DNA of 64,000 nucleotides from Bradyrhizobium australiense. GTDB taxonomy: Bacteria > Pseudomonadota > Alphaproteobacteria > Rhizobiales > Xanthobacteraceae. The stretch is from positions 248,001 through 312,000 of the forward strand of contig NZ_JAAVLX010000010.1 in NCBI RefSeq assembly GCF_013114825.1. The letters are read 5' to 3'. Positions 25,205-34,739 of the stretch are shown here, one piece after another. Within the stretch, counting starts at the first letter, position 1; each line of letters starts with the position of its first letter. The notes below the pieces were generated by a model. It had not been told where the DNA came from and ran no database searches. It saw nothing but the letters and a program-made list of their open reading frames with translations. The translations under genes and the position numbers were made by a program.

Positions 25205-26158
25205 CTAGCCGCTCACCACGTGCTCGCTGAGGTAAGCCTGGTAGGCGAGCCGAATGCCGTCCTCGAGCTTCGTGCTGGCGCGCCAGCCCAGTTTTGCCAA
25301 GCGGCTGACGTCGAGCAGCTTGCGCGGCGTGCCGTCGGGCCGCGAAGTGTCGAAACCGATCTCGCCGGTATAGCCCACGGTCACCGCGACGACGCGGGCG
25401 AATTCGGCGATCGTGATGTCCTCGCCGGTGCCGATGTTGACCAACTCGCTATCCGAATAGGTCTTCATCAAATGGATGCAGGCGTCCGCAAGGTCGTCGA
25501 CATAGAGGAATTCGCGGTGTGGCGTGCCGGTGCCCCAGACCACGACCCGCTTCGCGCCGGAAACCTTGGCCTCGTGAAAGCGGCGGATCAGCGCGGCGAC
25601 GACGTGGCTGTATTCGGGGTGATAGTTATCGCCGCGCCCATAAAGATTGGTCGGCATCACATTGATAAAGTCGGCACCATATTGACTGCGATAGGCCTCC
25701 ACCATCTTGATGCCGGCGATCTTGGCAATTGCATAGGGCTCGTTGGTCGGTTCCAGCGGGCCGGTCAGCATCGAGTCCTCGCGCAACGGCTGGGGCGCCA
25801 GTTTTGGATAGATGCAGGATGAGCCCAGGAACATCAGCTTCTCGGCGCGGTTGACATGCGCCGCATGGATCACGTTCGCCGCAATCGCCAGATTCTCGTA
25901 GAGGAATTCGGCGCGCAACGTGTTGTTGGCGGCGATGCCGCCGACCTTGGCGGCGGCGAGAAACACCACCTGCGGACGCCTGGCGGCGAACCAGCGGTTG
26001 ACCGAGGCCTGATCGCGCAGATCGATCTCATTCCGGGTTACCGTCAATAGTTCGACGCCTTCCCGCGCCAGCCGGCGCACCAGCGCGGAGCCGACCATGC
26101 CGCGATGGCCGGCGACGTAGACCGTCTTGCCTTTGAGCTCAAACGGAATGCCTGCCAC
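25205..26158 (-). CDS. fcl: GDP-L-fucose synthase, copy A
   Basis: A 317-residue epimerase/reductase that turns GDP-4-keto-6-deoxymannose into GDP-L-fucose with NADPH. 'VYVAGHRGMVGSALVRRL' is the cofactor-binding start of Fcl, 'FLGSSCIYPKLAPQP' carries the catalytic serine, and 'EPTNEPYAIAKIAGIKM' holds the YxxxK pair. The GTG at 26158 is the start; it overlaps the end of gmd by 20 bp, exactly as in copy B where the equivalent codon is ATG. It forms a two-gene operon with gmd. In rhizobia the pair (nolK/noeL) supplies fucose for Nod factors or polysaccharide. Confidence 0.93.
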   Translation of the reverse strand: MAGIPFELKGKTVYVAGHRGMVGSALVRRLAREGVELLTVTRNEIDLRDQASVNRWFAARRPQVVFLAAAKVGGIAANNTLRAEFLYENLAIAANVIHAAHVNRAEKLMFLGSSCIYPKLAPQPLREDSMLTGPLEPTNEPYAIAKIAGIKMVEAYRSQYGADFINVMPTNLYGRGDNYHPEYSHVVAALIRRFHEAKVSGAKRVVVWGTGTPHREFLYVDDLADACIHLMKTYSDSELVNIGTGEDITIAEFARVVAVTVGYTGEIGFDTSRPDGTPRKLLDVSRLAKLGWRASTKLEDGIRLAYQAYLSEHVVSG

Positions 26159-27224
26159 CCGCCGCCTCCAGCCGCGCTTCTTCGAGATCGCTCGCAACCA
26201 TCTCCTTGACCATCTGGGTGAAGGAGGTCTTCGGCTTCCAGCCCAGTTTCTCCCGCGCCTTGCTGGCATCGCCGACCAGAAGATCGACCTCAGTCGGCCG
26301 GAAATAAACCGGATCGATGCGGACCATGGTCTTTCTGGACTTGGCGTCGACGCCGGTCTCGTCGACGCCCTTGCCGCGCCACTCAACGCGGCGGCCGATT
26401 TCGGCAAACGCCAGTTCGACGAACTCGCGCACCGAACGGGTCTCGCCGGTCGCCAGCACGAAATCGTCGGGCGCATCCGCCTGCAATATCTTGTGCATGC
26501 CCTCGATATAATCCCGCGCATGGCCCCAGTCGCGCTTGGCTCCGAGATTGCCGAGATAGAGTACTTCTTCGAGGCCAACCTCGATGCGGGCGACGCTGCG
26601 GGTGATCTTGCGGGTGACAAACGTCTCGCCGCGGATCGGGCTCTCGTGGTTGAACAGGATGCCGTTCGAGGCAAACATGCCGTAGGCCTCGCGGTAATTC
26701 ACCGTAATCCAGTAGCCATAGAGTTTCGCGACGCCATAGGGAGAACGCGGATAGAACGGCGTGGTCTCCTTCTGCGGCACCTCCTGGGCGAGACCGTAGA
26801 GTTCAGACGTCGAGGCCTGATAGAACCGCGTCTCCTTCTCCATGCCGAGGATCCGGATCGCTTCCAGCAGCCGCAGCACGCCGATGGCGTCGGCATTCGC
26901 GGTATATTCCGGGCTTTCAAAACTGACGCCGACATGACTCTGGGCGGCGAGGTTGTAGATCTCGGTCGGCCTGATCTGCTGCATCAGCCGGATCAGGTTG
27001 GTCGAGTCGGTCATATCCCCGTAGTGCAGCAGGAACGGCACCTTGCGGGAATGCGGGTCCTGGTAGAGATGATCGATGCGCGCGGTGTTGAACGAGGATG
27101 ACCGCCGCTTGACGCCGTGGACCTCATAGCCGAGGCCGAGCAGATATTCGGCGAGGTAGGCACCGTCCTGGCCGGTGACGCCCGTGATCAGCGCCACGCG
27201 CCGCTGTGAATCCTGAGCCACCAT
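26139..27224 (-). CDS. gmd: GDP-mannose 4,6-dehydratase, copy A
   Basis: A 361-residue extended SDR converting GDP-D-mannose to GDP-4-keto-6-deoxymannose. The cofactor loop is 'ALITGVTGQDGAYLAEYL', the Gmd-specific 'KRRSSSFNTARIDHLY' follows, and catalysis uses 'ASTSELYG' and 'PYGVAKLYGYW' (YxxxK). ATG 27224 is chosen: GGAG precedes it and it gives precisely the length of copy B at 48743-49828. By my count about 20 residues differ between the two copies after the first seven. Its promoter lies in the 95 bp between it and the end of the Crp-type regulator gene, or upstream through that gene. Confidence 0.94.
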   Translation of the reverse strand: MVAQDSQRRVALITGVTGQDGAYLAEYLLGLGYEVHGVKRRSSSFNTARIDHLYQDPHSRKVPFLLHYGDMTDSTNLIRLMQQIRPTEIYNLAAQSHVGVSFESPEYTANADAIGVLRLLEAIRILGMEKETRFYQASTSELYGLAQEVPQKETTPFYPRSPYGVAKLYGYWITVNYREAYGMFASNGILFNHESPIRGETFVTRKITRSVARIEVGLEEVLYLGNLGAKRDWGHARDYIEGMHKILQADAPDDFVLATGETRSVREFVELAFAEIGRRVEWRGKGVDETGVDAKSRKTMVRIDPVYFRPTEVDLLVGDASKAREKLGWKPKTSFTQMVKEMVASDLEEARLEAAGGRHSV

Positions 27225-27318
27225 ATCTTCTCCAAACATCTGCCGTCGCGGCAGGCCATAGCATTCGACCTGCGCCAAGTCTATCGCCAAAGCCATTTGA
27301 AATCAGGCTCTTAGGCAC

Positions 27319-27993
27319 CTAATCGCCATGGTGGCGCAAGCGTTCGAGTTCGATGATGGTGACGCCGCCATATTCGAGCCGCAGCAAGCCCTCCTTCTCA
27401 AGCCGCTTCAGGCACTGGTTGGCATTTTGCCGCGAAATACCGGAGAGCGCTCCGATTTCTTCCTGCGTGATCTCGAGATGGCGCGTCATGTCCGGATAGA
27501 GAATCGGGTTGAACAACGATGCAATGGAGCGCGCGACACGGCTGGTTGCGTCGAGCGTGCGGCCATGTTCCACCGCTCCGATGAACTGGCCGAGCCGCTC
27601 GTTGAGTTGCCGGACCAGAAAGCGGTTGAAGGCGACGCTGTTCTCGAACAGCCAGAAGAAGGTGGCGCGATCCATCAGCGCGAGCCTCGTGTCCCGCAAC
27701 GCCACCACGTCGTAGCGGCGCGGCTCGCTCTTCAGCACCGTGCCTTCGCCGAACCAGGCACCCGCCGTGAGGCCGGCGAAGGTGGCGGCCTTGCCGCCGC
27801 TCGACACGGTACTCATTCGGGCAAGACCGGTGACGATGCCGGTCCAGTAGTCAAAGGTATCGCCGCGCATGAAGATATGCTCGTTGGCGCGGTAGGATTT
27901 CTCGACGATGCCGGCACGGGCGACCTCGATTTCCCGCTCATTTAATTCACGCGACCAGGCCGCGATGCGCTTGAGGTAATCCGCAGCAATCAT
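27319..27993 (-). CDS. Crp/Fnr-family transcriptional regulator
   Basis: A 224-residue regulator with an N-terminal cyclic-nucleotide-binding-type beta roll ('YRANEHIFMRGDTFDYWTGI', 'GAWFGEGTVLKSEPRRYDVV') and a C-terminal winged helix ('LEITQEEIGALSGISRQNAN' then 'QCLKRLEKEGLLRLEYGGV'). It lacks the cysteines of Fnr. ATG 27993 is the first methionine in conserved sequence; a GTG at 28020 is an alternative, and neither has a strong ribosome binding site. It is divergent from the second LIV operon (start 28291), so it is a candidate regulator of that operon. Confidence 0.85.
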   Translation of the reverse strand: MIAADYLKRIAAWSRELNEREIEVARAGIVEKSYRANEHIFMRGDTFDYWTGIVTGLARMSTVSSGGKAATFAGLTAGAWFGEGTVLKSEPRRYDVVALRDTRLALMDRATFFWLFENSVAFNRFLVRQLNERLGQFIGAVEHGRTLDATSRVARSIASLFNPILYPDMTRHLEITQEEIGALSGISRQNANQCLKRLEKEGLLRLEYGGVTIIELERLRHHGD

Positions 27994-28290
27994 GATCGCA
28001 TCGACCGTCGCATCCCACACTTGCTGCACTGCAACAGAAGTGCGGCCTGGCAAATTTCCCGACGAATTGTCAGGCAAAAGACATTTCAAACTATCGCATT
28101 GCTCTAAGGAGGGCCACCTCGGCGGGTGCGTCCATGGCGACTGTTCGGGGTGCGGCGTTACCACGCGTGATGCCGGCGTGGTCGGCATCGTTAGTCGGAT
28201 GGCCGGAAGGTCAGTCCGGATGTAAGATTGCGGGTGCAATTGCGAACGATAGATAAAGAGCGCGGCAAGCGCCTTATCTGGAGGGAATGA

Positions 28291-29112
28291 GTGGCTCATA
28301 CGTTGGAAGTGCGCGGCGTGTCGCTGCGCTTCGGTGGCGTCCGTGCGCTGACCGAGGTCTCGTTCGGCGTGAACGAGGGCGAATTGTTCTCGATCATCGG
28401 CCCGAACGGCGCCGGCAAGACCTCAATCGTCAATTGCATTTCCGGCCGCTACAAGCCGACCGAAGGCCAGTTGTTCTACCGCGGCAAGGATATCACCGGC
28501 CTCAATCCGAACGCGCGGCCTCCGCTCGGTATCGGCCGCACCTTCCAGAACCTGGCGCTGTTCCACCATATGAGCGTGCTCGACAACATCATGGTCGGGC
28601 GACACCACCTCTTGAAAAACAACTTCATCACGGGATCGCTGTACTGGCTGACGGGCGCGCGCCGCGAGGAACTCGAACACCGCCACAAGGTGGAGGAGAT
28701 CATCGATTTCCTCGACCTGCAGTCGGTGCGCAAGGCGACCGCCGGCACCCTGCCCTACGGCCTGCGCAAGCGTGTCGAGCTCGCCCGCGCGATGGCGCTG
28801 GAGCCGCAGTTGATCCTGCTCGACGAGCCGATGGCCGGCATGAACTTCGAGGAAAAAGAGGACATGGCGCGCTACATCGTCGATCTCAACGAAGAGTTCG
28901 GCATGACCGTCATGATGATCGAGCACGATATGGGCGTGGTGATGGATATCTCTCACCGCGTCATGGTGCTGGATTTCGGCCGCAAGATCGCCGAGGGCGA
29001 TCCAGCGTCGGTACTCGCCGATCACCATGTGAAACGCGCCTATCTCGGTGAAGAGGACGAGGTCCTCGTCGATCCGGACGACAATCCCGTGGCTGCGGAG
29101 AGCGTCGCATGA
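28291..29112 (+). CDS. livG: Branched-chain amino acid type ABC transporter ATP-binding protein (LivG-like), operon 2
   Basis: A 273-residue ABC ATPase. It starts at GTG 28291 with a strong GGAGGGA site 5 nt upstream. Walker A is GPNGAGKT at 37-44, then 'IGRTFQNLALFHHMSVLDNI', modified signature 'LPYGLRKRVELARAMALEP' and Walker B 'LILLDEPMAGMN'. Its stop overlaps the start of the acyl-CoA ligase gene (ATGA), so transporter and ligase are translationally coupled. This is the first gene of the second LIV operon. Confidence 0.92.
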   Translation: MAHTLEVRGVSLRFGGVRALTEVSFGVNEGELFSIIGPNGAGKTSIVNCISGRYKPTEGQLFYRGKDITGLNPNARPPLGIGRTFQNLALFHHMSVLDNIMVGRHHLLKNNFITGSLYWLTGARREELEHRHKVEEIIDFLDLQSVRKATAGTLPYGLRKRVELARAMALEPQLILLDEPMAGMNFEEKEDMARYIVDLNEEFGMTVMMIEHDMGVVMDISHRVMVLDFGRKIAEGDPASVLADHHVKRAYLGEEDEVLVDPDDNPVAAESVA

Positions 29113-31040
29113 TGGATTATGCCGGACGCGCCGCCCAGGCCGATACCTTTCCAAAGCTGCTGCGTCTCAACGCAAGGGAGCACGGCAGCGAGATCGCGTT
29201 GCGCGAAAAGGATCTCGGGCTGTGGCGCGTCTTCACCTGGAGCGATTACCAGACGCGCGTACACGATTTCGCGCTCGGCTTGGTCGAACTGGGTCTTAAG
29301 CGGGGCGACGTCATCGGCATCATCGGCGACAATCGCCCGGACTGGGTGGCGGCCGAAATCGCAACGCACGCTATCGGCGCCATGAGCCTCGGCCTTTACC
29401 GCGACGTGCTGGACGAGGAAGCGGCCTATCTGCTTAGCTATGGCGAGGCCAGACTGGTGTTCGCCGAGGATGAAGAGCAGGTCGACAAGCTGCTGGCGCT
29501 GGCCGACCGCGCGCCCAATCTCAAGCACATCGTTTATTCCGATCCGCGCGGCATGCGAAAATATGACGATCCGCGCCTGATGGAAGCCGAGAAGTTGGCC
29601 ACGATGGGCCGCGACCGCGCCGCGCGCGAGCCCGGGCTCTACGACCGGCTGGTCGATGCGACGAGGGGTGAGGACGTCGCGATCCTCTGCACCACGTCCG
29701 GCACCACGGCCAATCCCAAGCTCGCGATGCTGGCCGCTGGCCGCGTCCTGAAACATTGCGCGACGTATCTGGCATTCGATCCCAAGGGGCCGGATGACGA
29801 ATACGTCTCGGTGCTGCCGCTGCCCTGGATCATGGAACAGGTCTACGCGCTCGGCAAAGGGCTGCTGTGCCGAATGAAGGTCAACTTCGTCGAAGAGCCC
29901 GAGACCATGATGCACGATTTCCGCGAGATCGCGCCGACCTTCGTGCTGTTCGCGCCGCGGCTCTGGGAATCGATCGCCGCCGACGTCCGCGCCGGCGTGA
30001 TGGACTCCTCGCCGCTGAAACAAAAGCTGTTCGACTTCGGCATGAAGGCCGGACTATCAGCGCTCGCGCAGGGCAAGCATTCGATGTTTGCCGACCAGTT
30101 GCTGTTCCGCGCGCTGCGCGACCGACTCGGCTTCACGCGGCTGCGCTCGGCCGCGACCGGCGGCGCCGCGCTCGGACCGGATACGTTCAAGTTCTTCCAG
30201 GCGATGGGCGTGCCGCTGCGTACGCTCTATGGCCAGACCGAGATGCTGGGGGCCTACACGCTGCATCCTGCCGGCAAAGTCGATCCGGATACGACGGGCG
30301 TGCCAATGGCCGCCGACATCGAGCTCCGCGTCGACAACCCCGACGTCAACGGCGTCGGCGAAATCGTGGTGCGCCACCCCAACATGTTCCTTGGCTATTA
30401 CAAGAATCCGGAAGCCTCGGTCGCCGACATCAAGGACGGCTGGATGCACTCCGGCGACGCGGGCTACTTTAATGACGATCGGCAGCTCGTCGTCATCGAC
30501 CGCATCAAGGATCTCGCCGAGACCTCGCGCGGCGAACGCTTCTCGCCGCAATATCTGGAAAACAAGCTAAAATTCTCGCCCTACATCGCCGAGGCCGTCG
30601 TGCTCGGCGCCGGCCGCGACACGCTGGCCGCGATGATCTGCATCCGCTACTCGATCATCTCGAAATGGGCGGAGAAGAACCGCATCTCATTCACGACCTA
30701 CACCGACCTCTCCTCACGCCCCGAGGTCTATGCGCTGCTGCGCAAGGAGGTCGAGGGGGTCAACGCCACGCTGCCGCCGGCGCAGCGCATTTCCCGCTTC
30801 CTCCTGCTCTACAAGGAGCTCGACGCCGACGACGGCGAGCTGACCCGCACCCGAAAGGTCCGCCGCAGCGTCATCAACGAAAAATACGCAGATATCATCG
30901 ACGCGATCTATGCCGGCAGGAGCGACATTCCCGTCGATACCGTGATCCGATTCCAGGACGGCACTACCCAGCGTATCCGCACCACGCTTCGGGTCGTCGA
31001 TCTCGGCGCGCCTGCGGCTATGGCGGAGGCCGCGGAATGA
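29109..31040 (+). CDS. AMP-dependent acyl-CoA synthetase within LIV operon 2
   Basis: A 643-residue ANL-superfamily ligase of the long-chain acyl-CoA synthetase type. The phosphate loop is 'ILCTTSGTTANPKLAML' near residue 195; 'LYGQTEMLGAY' is the adenine-binding YGxTE motif, and 'WMHSGDAGYFNDDRQLVVIDRIKD' (in pieces: WMHSGDAGYFNDD, VVIDRIKD) contains the conserved aspartate and hinge. It forms an acyl-adenylate and then a CoA thioester. Being embedded among LIV transporter genes, it probably activates the compound taken up, such as an aromatic or branched carboxylic acid. That link is inference from context. Confidence 0.88.
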   Translation: MMDYAGRAAQADTFPKLLRLNAREHGSEIALREKDLGLWRVFTWSDYQTRVHDFALGLVELGLKRGDVIGIIGDNRPDWVAAEIATHAIGAMSLGLYRDVLDEEAAYLLSYGEARLVFAEDEEQVDKLLALADRAPNLKHIVYSDPRGMRKYDDPRLMEAEKLATMGRDRAAREPGLYDRLVDATRGEDVAILCTTSGTTANPKLAMLAAGRVLKHCATYLAFDPKGPDDEYVSVLPLPWIMEQVYALGKGLLCRMKVNFVEEPETMMHDFREIAPTFVLFAPRLWESIAADVRAGVMDSSPLKQKLFDFGMKAGLSALAQGKHSMFADQLLFRALRDRLGFTRLRSAATGGAALGPDTFKFFQAMGVPLRTLYGQTEMLGAYTLHPAGKVDPDTTGVPMAADIELRVDNPDVNGVGEIVVRHPNMFLGYYKNPEASVADIKDGWMHSGDAGYFNDDRQLVVIDRIKDLAETSRGERFSPQYLENKLKFSPYIAEAVVLGAGRDTLAAMICIRYSIISKWAEKNRISFTTYTDLSSRPEVYALLRKEVEGVNATLPPAQRISRFLLLYKELDADDGELTRTRKVRRSVINEKYADIIDAIYAGRSDIPVDTVIRFQDGTTQRIRTTLRVVDLGAPAAMAEAAE

Positions 31041-31079
31041 TCGGGCATCCACAACACAGCGCGGTGCCAGTTGATGCGC

Positions 31080-31225
31080 GCTCTCCCCTTGTGGGAGAGG
31101 GCAACGCCGTTGTTCGCCAAAAGCTCACTTCGGTGAGGGGTCTCTCTCCACACATGCGTATGTGGAGAGAACCCCTCACCCGTCTTCGCTTCGCGAAGCC
31201 ACCCTCTTCCGCAACGGGAGAGGGA
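31080..31225. repeat. Intra-operon inverted repeat of the CTCTCCC...GGGAGAGGG type
   Basis: 'CTCTCCCCTTGTGGGAGAGGG' at 31081-31101 and 'CCCTCTTCCGCAACGGGAGAG' near 31203-31222 flank a central hairpin with arms 'GGTCTCTCTCCACACATGCG' and its inverse 'TGTGGAGAGAACCCC'. I recognise this as a widely dispersed element in Bradyrhizobium/Rhodopseudomonas. It separates the ligase gene from livH within one operon. Confidence 0.65.
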
Positions 31226-31236
31226 AAGAGGACCGC

Positions 31237-32130
31237 ATGAACACCCAGCTCCTGATCCAGCTCCTCGTCAATGGTCTCGTGGTCGGCACGCTCTACGGCG
31301 TGGTCGCGATGTCGTTCGTGCTGATCTACAAGGCGACGCAAGTCGTGAACTTCGCGCAGGGCGAACTGCTGCTGATCGGCGCCTGGGTGTGCTGGTGGCT
31401 GCTCACCAAGTATCAGGTGCCCTTCTATCTGGGCATGCCGATCACACTGGTCTTCATGTTCCTGTTCGGCATTGCCATCCAGATCGTCATCCTGCGCCCG
31501 ATGATCGGCGAGCCAATCATTTCCGTGATCATGGTGACGATCGCGCTATCGACGGTATTCTCCGCGCTGATGAAGTGGATGTTCGGCGTTAACCTGCAGC
31601 CCTTCCCGCGCATCTTCCAGACCCAGAACGTCAACATCCTCGGACTGCAGGTGCAGACCGTTTATCTGATGAGCCTCGCGGTATCGGTGGCGATGATGGT
31701 GGGCATGGCCTGGTTCTTCCGCCTCTCCAAATATGGTCTGGCGATGCGCGCCACCGCGTTCAACCAGCAGGTGGCGCAATCGCTCGGCATCTCCGTCAAA
31801 AGCGTGTTCGCGATGGCCTGGGCAATCTCGGCCACCGTCTCCGCCGTCGCGGGCGTGGTGGTGGCCGTCGTCAACGGCGTCTCGGCCGGCCTCTCCGCCT
31901 ACGGCGTCAAGGTGTTTCCGGCCGCAATCCTCGGCGGGCTAGACAGCGTCGGCGGCGCGGTGCTGGGCGGCATCATCATCGGGCTGTTGGAAAACCTCGC
32001 GCACTTTCTCGACAGCGAATATCTGCACTGGGGCAATCTTTATGAGATCGCGCCGTTTTATGCGTTGATTATCATCCTCATGATCAAGCCGTACGGCCTG
32101 TTCGGCACCAAAGACATCGAGCGGGTGTAA
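31237..32130 (+). CDS. livH: Branched-chain amino acid type ABC transporter permease (LivH-like), operon 2
   Basis: A 297-residue polytopic permease. The start at ATG 31237 (MNTQLLIQLLVNGLVVG) follows AGAGGA; upstream in-frame codons lie in the repeat. 'YKATQVVNFAQGELLLIGAW' is the LivH N-terminal motif, and 'LAMRATAFNQQVAQSLGISV' the coupling loop. 'FPAAILGGLDSVGGAVLGGI' is the characteristic C-terminal glycine-rich segment. It is followed 6 bp later by livM. Confidence 0.92.
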   Translation: MNTQLLIQLLVNGLVVGTLYGVVAMSFVLIYKATQVVNFAQGELLLIGAWVCWWLLTKYQVPFYLGMPITLVFMFLFGIAIQIVILRPMIGEPIISVIMVTIALSTVFSALMKWMFGVNLQPFPRIFQTQNVNILGLQVQTVYLMSLAVSVAMMVGMAWFFRLSKYGLAMRATAFNQQVAQSLGISVKSVFAMAWAISATVSAVAGVVVAVVNGVSAGLSAYGVKVFPAAILGGLDSVGGAVLGGIIIGLLENLAHFLDSEYLHWGNLYEIAPFYALIIILMIKPYGLFGTKDIERV

Positions 32131-32136
32131 CCAATT

Positions 32137-33210
32137 ATGGCAGGCCAGACCCTCATTCCCGCCGGCGATTTCCGCACCAGTTATGCAGCGGATACCACTG
32201 TGTTTCCGACCACGACCAGCCGCAATGCCATGATATCGGGTATCGTGCTGGTCTGTTTTGCGCCGTATGTCCTGAACGAGTACAGCCTCAGTCTGCTGAT
32301 CCAGATCGGCATCTTCGGCATCGCAGCCCTTGGGCTGAACATCGTCGTCGGCTTCACCGGCCAGATCTCGATCGGCCATGCCGCCTTCTTCGGCTTCGGC
32401 GCCTTCACCTCAGCCTATCTCTCGAACCGGTTCGGTATTCCCGTCTTCTTCTGCATTCCGCTCGCAGGCGTCGTGACGGCGGCCGTCGGCCTGATCTTCG
32501 GGCTCCCCGCCGCGCGGCTGAAGGGGCTCTATCTCGCGATCGCGACACTGGCGGCGCAATACATCCTGCTCGACTTCTTTGCGCGCGCCGAATGGTTCAC
32601 CGGCGGCAGCGTGCCCGCCAGCGCCGAGCCGTTCTCGATCTTCGGCTACATGCTTCGCGGCGACAAACAGTATTTCTATGTCGTGCTGGCCTATGTCGTC
32701 GTCTGCTATCTCCTCGTGACGAACCTGATCCGTTCTCGCGACGGGCGCGCGTTGGTCGCCGTGCGCGACCATTATTTGTCCGCCGAGATCATGGGCATCA
32801 ACCTGACCAAATACCGGACGCTGTCGTTCGGCCTCGCCGCCTTCTTTGCCGGCGTCGGCGGCGCGCTCTATGCGCATTACAATCAGGTGGTCTCCAACGA
32901 AGGTTTTGGCATTGATCGCTCCATTATCTTTCTGGCGATGATCATCATCGGCGGGCTCAGCTCGATCATGGGCACGCTGATGGGCACGGCGTTCATGGTG
33001 CTGCTGCCGGAATCGATGGAATGGCTCAGCGTCGCGCTGCGCGACAGCCCGATCGATCAAATTCTGGGACTAAAGAACAACATCGCTTTCTTGCGCGAGA
33101 TGGCCATCGGCGTGATCATCATCGTCTTTCTGGTGTTCGAGCCGGATGGACTTGCGCATCGGTGGCGGCAGATCAAGGCATACTGGAAACTCTACCCGTT
33201 CTCGCATTGA
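32137..33210 (+). CDS. livM: Branched-chain amino acid type ABC transporter permease (LivM-like), operon 2
   Basis: A 357-residue polytopic permease with the LivM motif 'LGLNIVVGFTGQISIGHAAF' and the LivM C-terminal pattern 'IIGGLSSIMGTLMGTAFMVL'. 'DHYLSAEIMGINLTKYR' is the coupling loop. About nine hydrophobic segments are visible. It follows livH closely and precedes the binding-protein gene by about 60 bp. Confidence 0.92.
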   Translation: MAGQTLIPAGDFRTSYAADTTVFPTTTSRNAMISGIVLVCFAPYVLNEYSLSLLIQIGIFGIAALGLNIVVGFTGQISIGHAAFFGFGAFTSAYLSNRFGIPVFFCIPLAGVVTAAVGLIFGLPAARLKGLYLAIATLAAQYILLDFFARAEWFTGGSVPASAEPFSIFGYMLRGDKQYFYVVLAYVVVCYLLVTNLIRSRDGRALVAVRDHYLSAEIMGINLTKYRTLSFGLAAFFAGVGGALYAHYNQVVSNEGFGIDRSIIFLAMIIIGGLSSIMGTLMGTAFMVLLPESMEWLSVALRDSPIDQILGLKNNIAFLREMAIGVIIIVFLVFEPDGLAHRWRQIKAYWKLYPFSH

Positions 33211-33268
33211 GGTCGGAACGGGACGAACAACGAGAAGACCTCGAGAAGTAACCGGGAGGACTATGTCC

Positions 33269-34549
33269 ATGACGATGAAGACTCTGTTGAGCACTGCCTC
33301 GCTCGCTTTGCTGTTGGGCAGCACCGCGGCATCGGCCCAGGCGCCGATCTCGCTCGGGCATCTGGCCGACTATTCAGGTCCGACCTCGGACGTCGGAACG
33401 CCGTTCGGACAGGGTGTCGCGGACACCTATGCGTGGATCAACAAGAACGGCGGCATCAACGGCGCCAAGGTCAATGTCGATACCGTCGATTATGGCTATC
33501 AGGTGCCGCGCGCCATCGCCCAGTACAAAAAATGGTCGGGCGCCGACAAGGTCGCGGCCATTCTCGGCTGGGGCACCGCCGATACCGAGGCGCTGACGGG
33601 ATTCCTGGCCCAGGACAAGATCCCGGATATTTCGGCATCCTATGCCGCGGCACTTTCTGATCCGACCGGCGCCGGCGGCAAGGCCAAGCCGGCGCCCTAC
33701 AACTTCTTCTATGGACCGAGCTACTCGGATGCACTTCGCGGCATGCTGACTTGGGCCGCCGAGGACTGGAAGGCCAAGGGCAAGTCCGGCAAGCCGAAAT
33801 ACGTCCATATGGGCGCCAACCACCCCTATCCGAACGCGCCGAAGGCGGCGGGCGAAGCCATTGCCACCGAGCTCGGGTTCGAGGTGCTGCCGCCGATCGT
33901 GTTCGCCTTGACGCCCGGCGACTACAGCGCGCAATGCCTGACCCTGAAGAGCTCAGGCGCCAACTACGCCTACCTCGGCAATACCGCCGGCTCGAACATC
34001 TCCGTGCTCAACGCCTGCAAGGCAGCCGGCGTCGATGTGCAGTTCCTCGGCAACGTCTGGGGCATGGACGAGAACGCTGCGAAAGCTGCCGGTGCTGCCG
34101 CCGACGGCGTGGTGTTTCCGCTGCGCACCGCGATCGCCTGGGGTGGCAACGCGCCCGGCATGAAGACGTTCATGGAAATTTCCAAGATGTCGGACGCGGC
34201 CGGTACCGCCTACCGTCCCGTGCATTACCTCGCCGGCGTCTGCACCGCGCTCTACATGAAGGAAGCCGTCGAATGGGCTGCCAAGAACGGCGGCGCCACC
34301 GGCGAGAACGTCAAGAAGGGCTTCTATCAGAAGAAGGATTGGGTGCCCGCCGGCGGCGAAGGCATCTGCAACCCCTCGACCTTCACCGAGAAGGATCACC
34401 GCGGCACGCTCAAGGTCGACCTCTATCGCATGAAGGTCGCGGGCGCGACCGACGCTCCGCTCAACGATCTCGTCAAGAACGGCGGCATCAAGATGGAGAA
34501 GGTGAAGACGATCGACTTGCCGCGTAAACCCGACTGGCTCGGCTGGTAA
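33269..34549 (+). CDS. LIV-type periplasmic substrate-binding protein, operon 2
   Basis: A 426-residue periplasmic binding protein of the HAAT family. The signal peptide is MTMKTLLSTASLALLLGSTA ending near ASAQA; the mature protein opens 'PISLGHLADYSGPTSDVGTP'. GGGAGGA lies 8 nt before ATG 33269; the ATG at 33263 is also in frame but only 2 nt from the site. The sequence 'YFYGPSY'-like region (NFFYGPSYSDALRGML) and the length resemble the urea/amide or aromatic-acid-binding branch rather than the classical LivK, which fits the ligase genes in the operon. The ligand is not assigned. Confidence 0.9.
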   Translation: MTMKTLLSTASLALLLGSTAASAQAPISLGHLADYSGPTSDVGTPFGQGVADTYAWINKNGGINGAKVNVDTVDYGYQVPRAIAQYKKWSGADKVAAILGWGTADTEALTGFLAQDKIPDISASYAAALSDPTGAGGKAKPAPYNFFYGPSYSDALRGMLTWAAEDWKAKGKSGKPKYVHMGANHPYPNAPKAAGEAIATELGFEVLPPIVFALTPGDYSAQCLTLKSSGANYAYLGNTAGSNISVLNACKAAGVDVQFLGNVWGMDENAAKAAGAAADGVVFPLRTAIAWGGNAPGMKTFMEISKMSDAAGTAYRPVHYLAGVCTALYMKEAVEWAAKNGGATGENVKKGFYQKKDWVPAGGEGICNPSTFTEKDHRGTLKVDLYRMKVAGATDAPLNDLVKNGGIKMEKVKTIDLPRKPDWLGW

Positions 34550-34585
34550 GGTCAGGAGGCGGCTTTTAGGCGCTTTACACTCAAC

Positions 34586-34686
34586 GGTCATCCCCCGCGA
34601 AAGCGGGGGATCCAGTACGCCGCGGCTTCTCGGCCAATCACCGGCGCCTCTAGAATACTGGGTCACCCGCGTTTGCGGGTGACGAC
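34586..34686. repeat. Intra-operon palindrome after binding-protein gene
   Basis: It opens with TCATCCCCCGCGAAAGCGGG followed by GGATCCAGTA and closes with CACCCGCGTTTGCGGGTGAC. It has the same plan as 2299-2400. As in the first LIV operon, a strong hairpin follows the gene for the periplasmic binding protein. Confidence 0.65.
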
Positions 34687-34739
34687 AGCGGTGGGTGGAG
34701 CGGAAGTCCGCTCTACTAACAACGCCAGGATCAAGAAAC

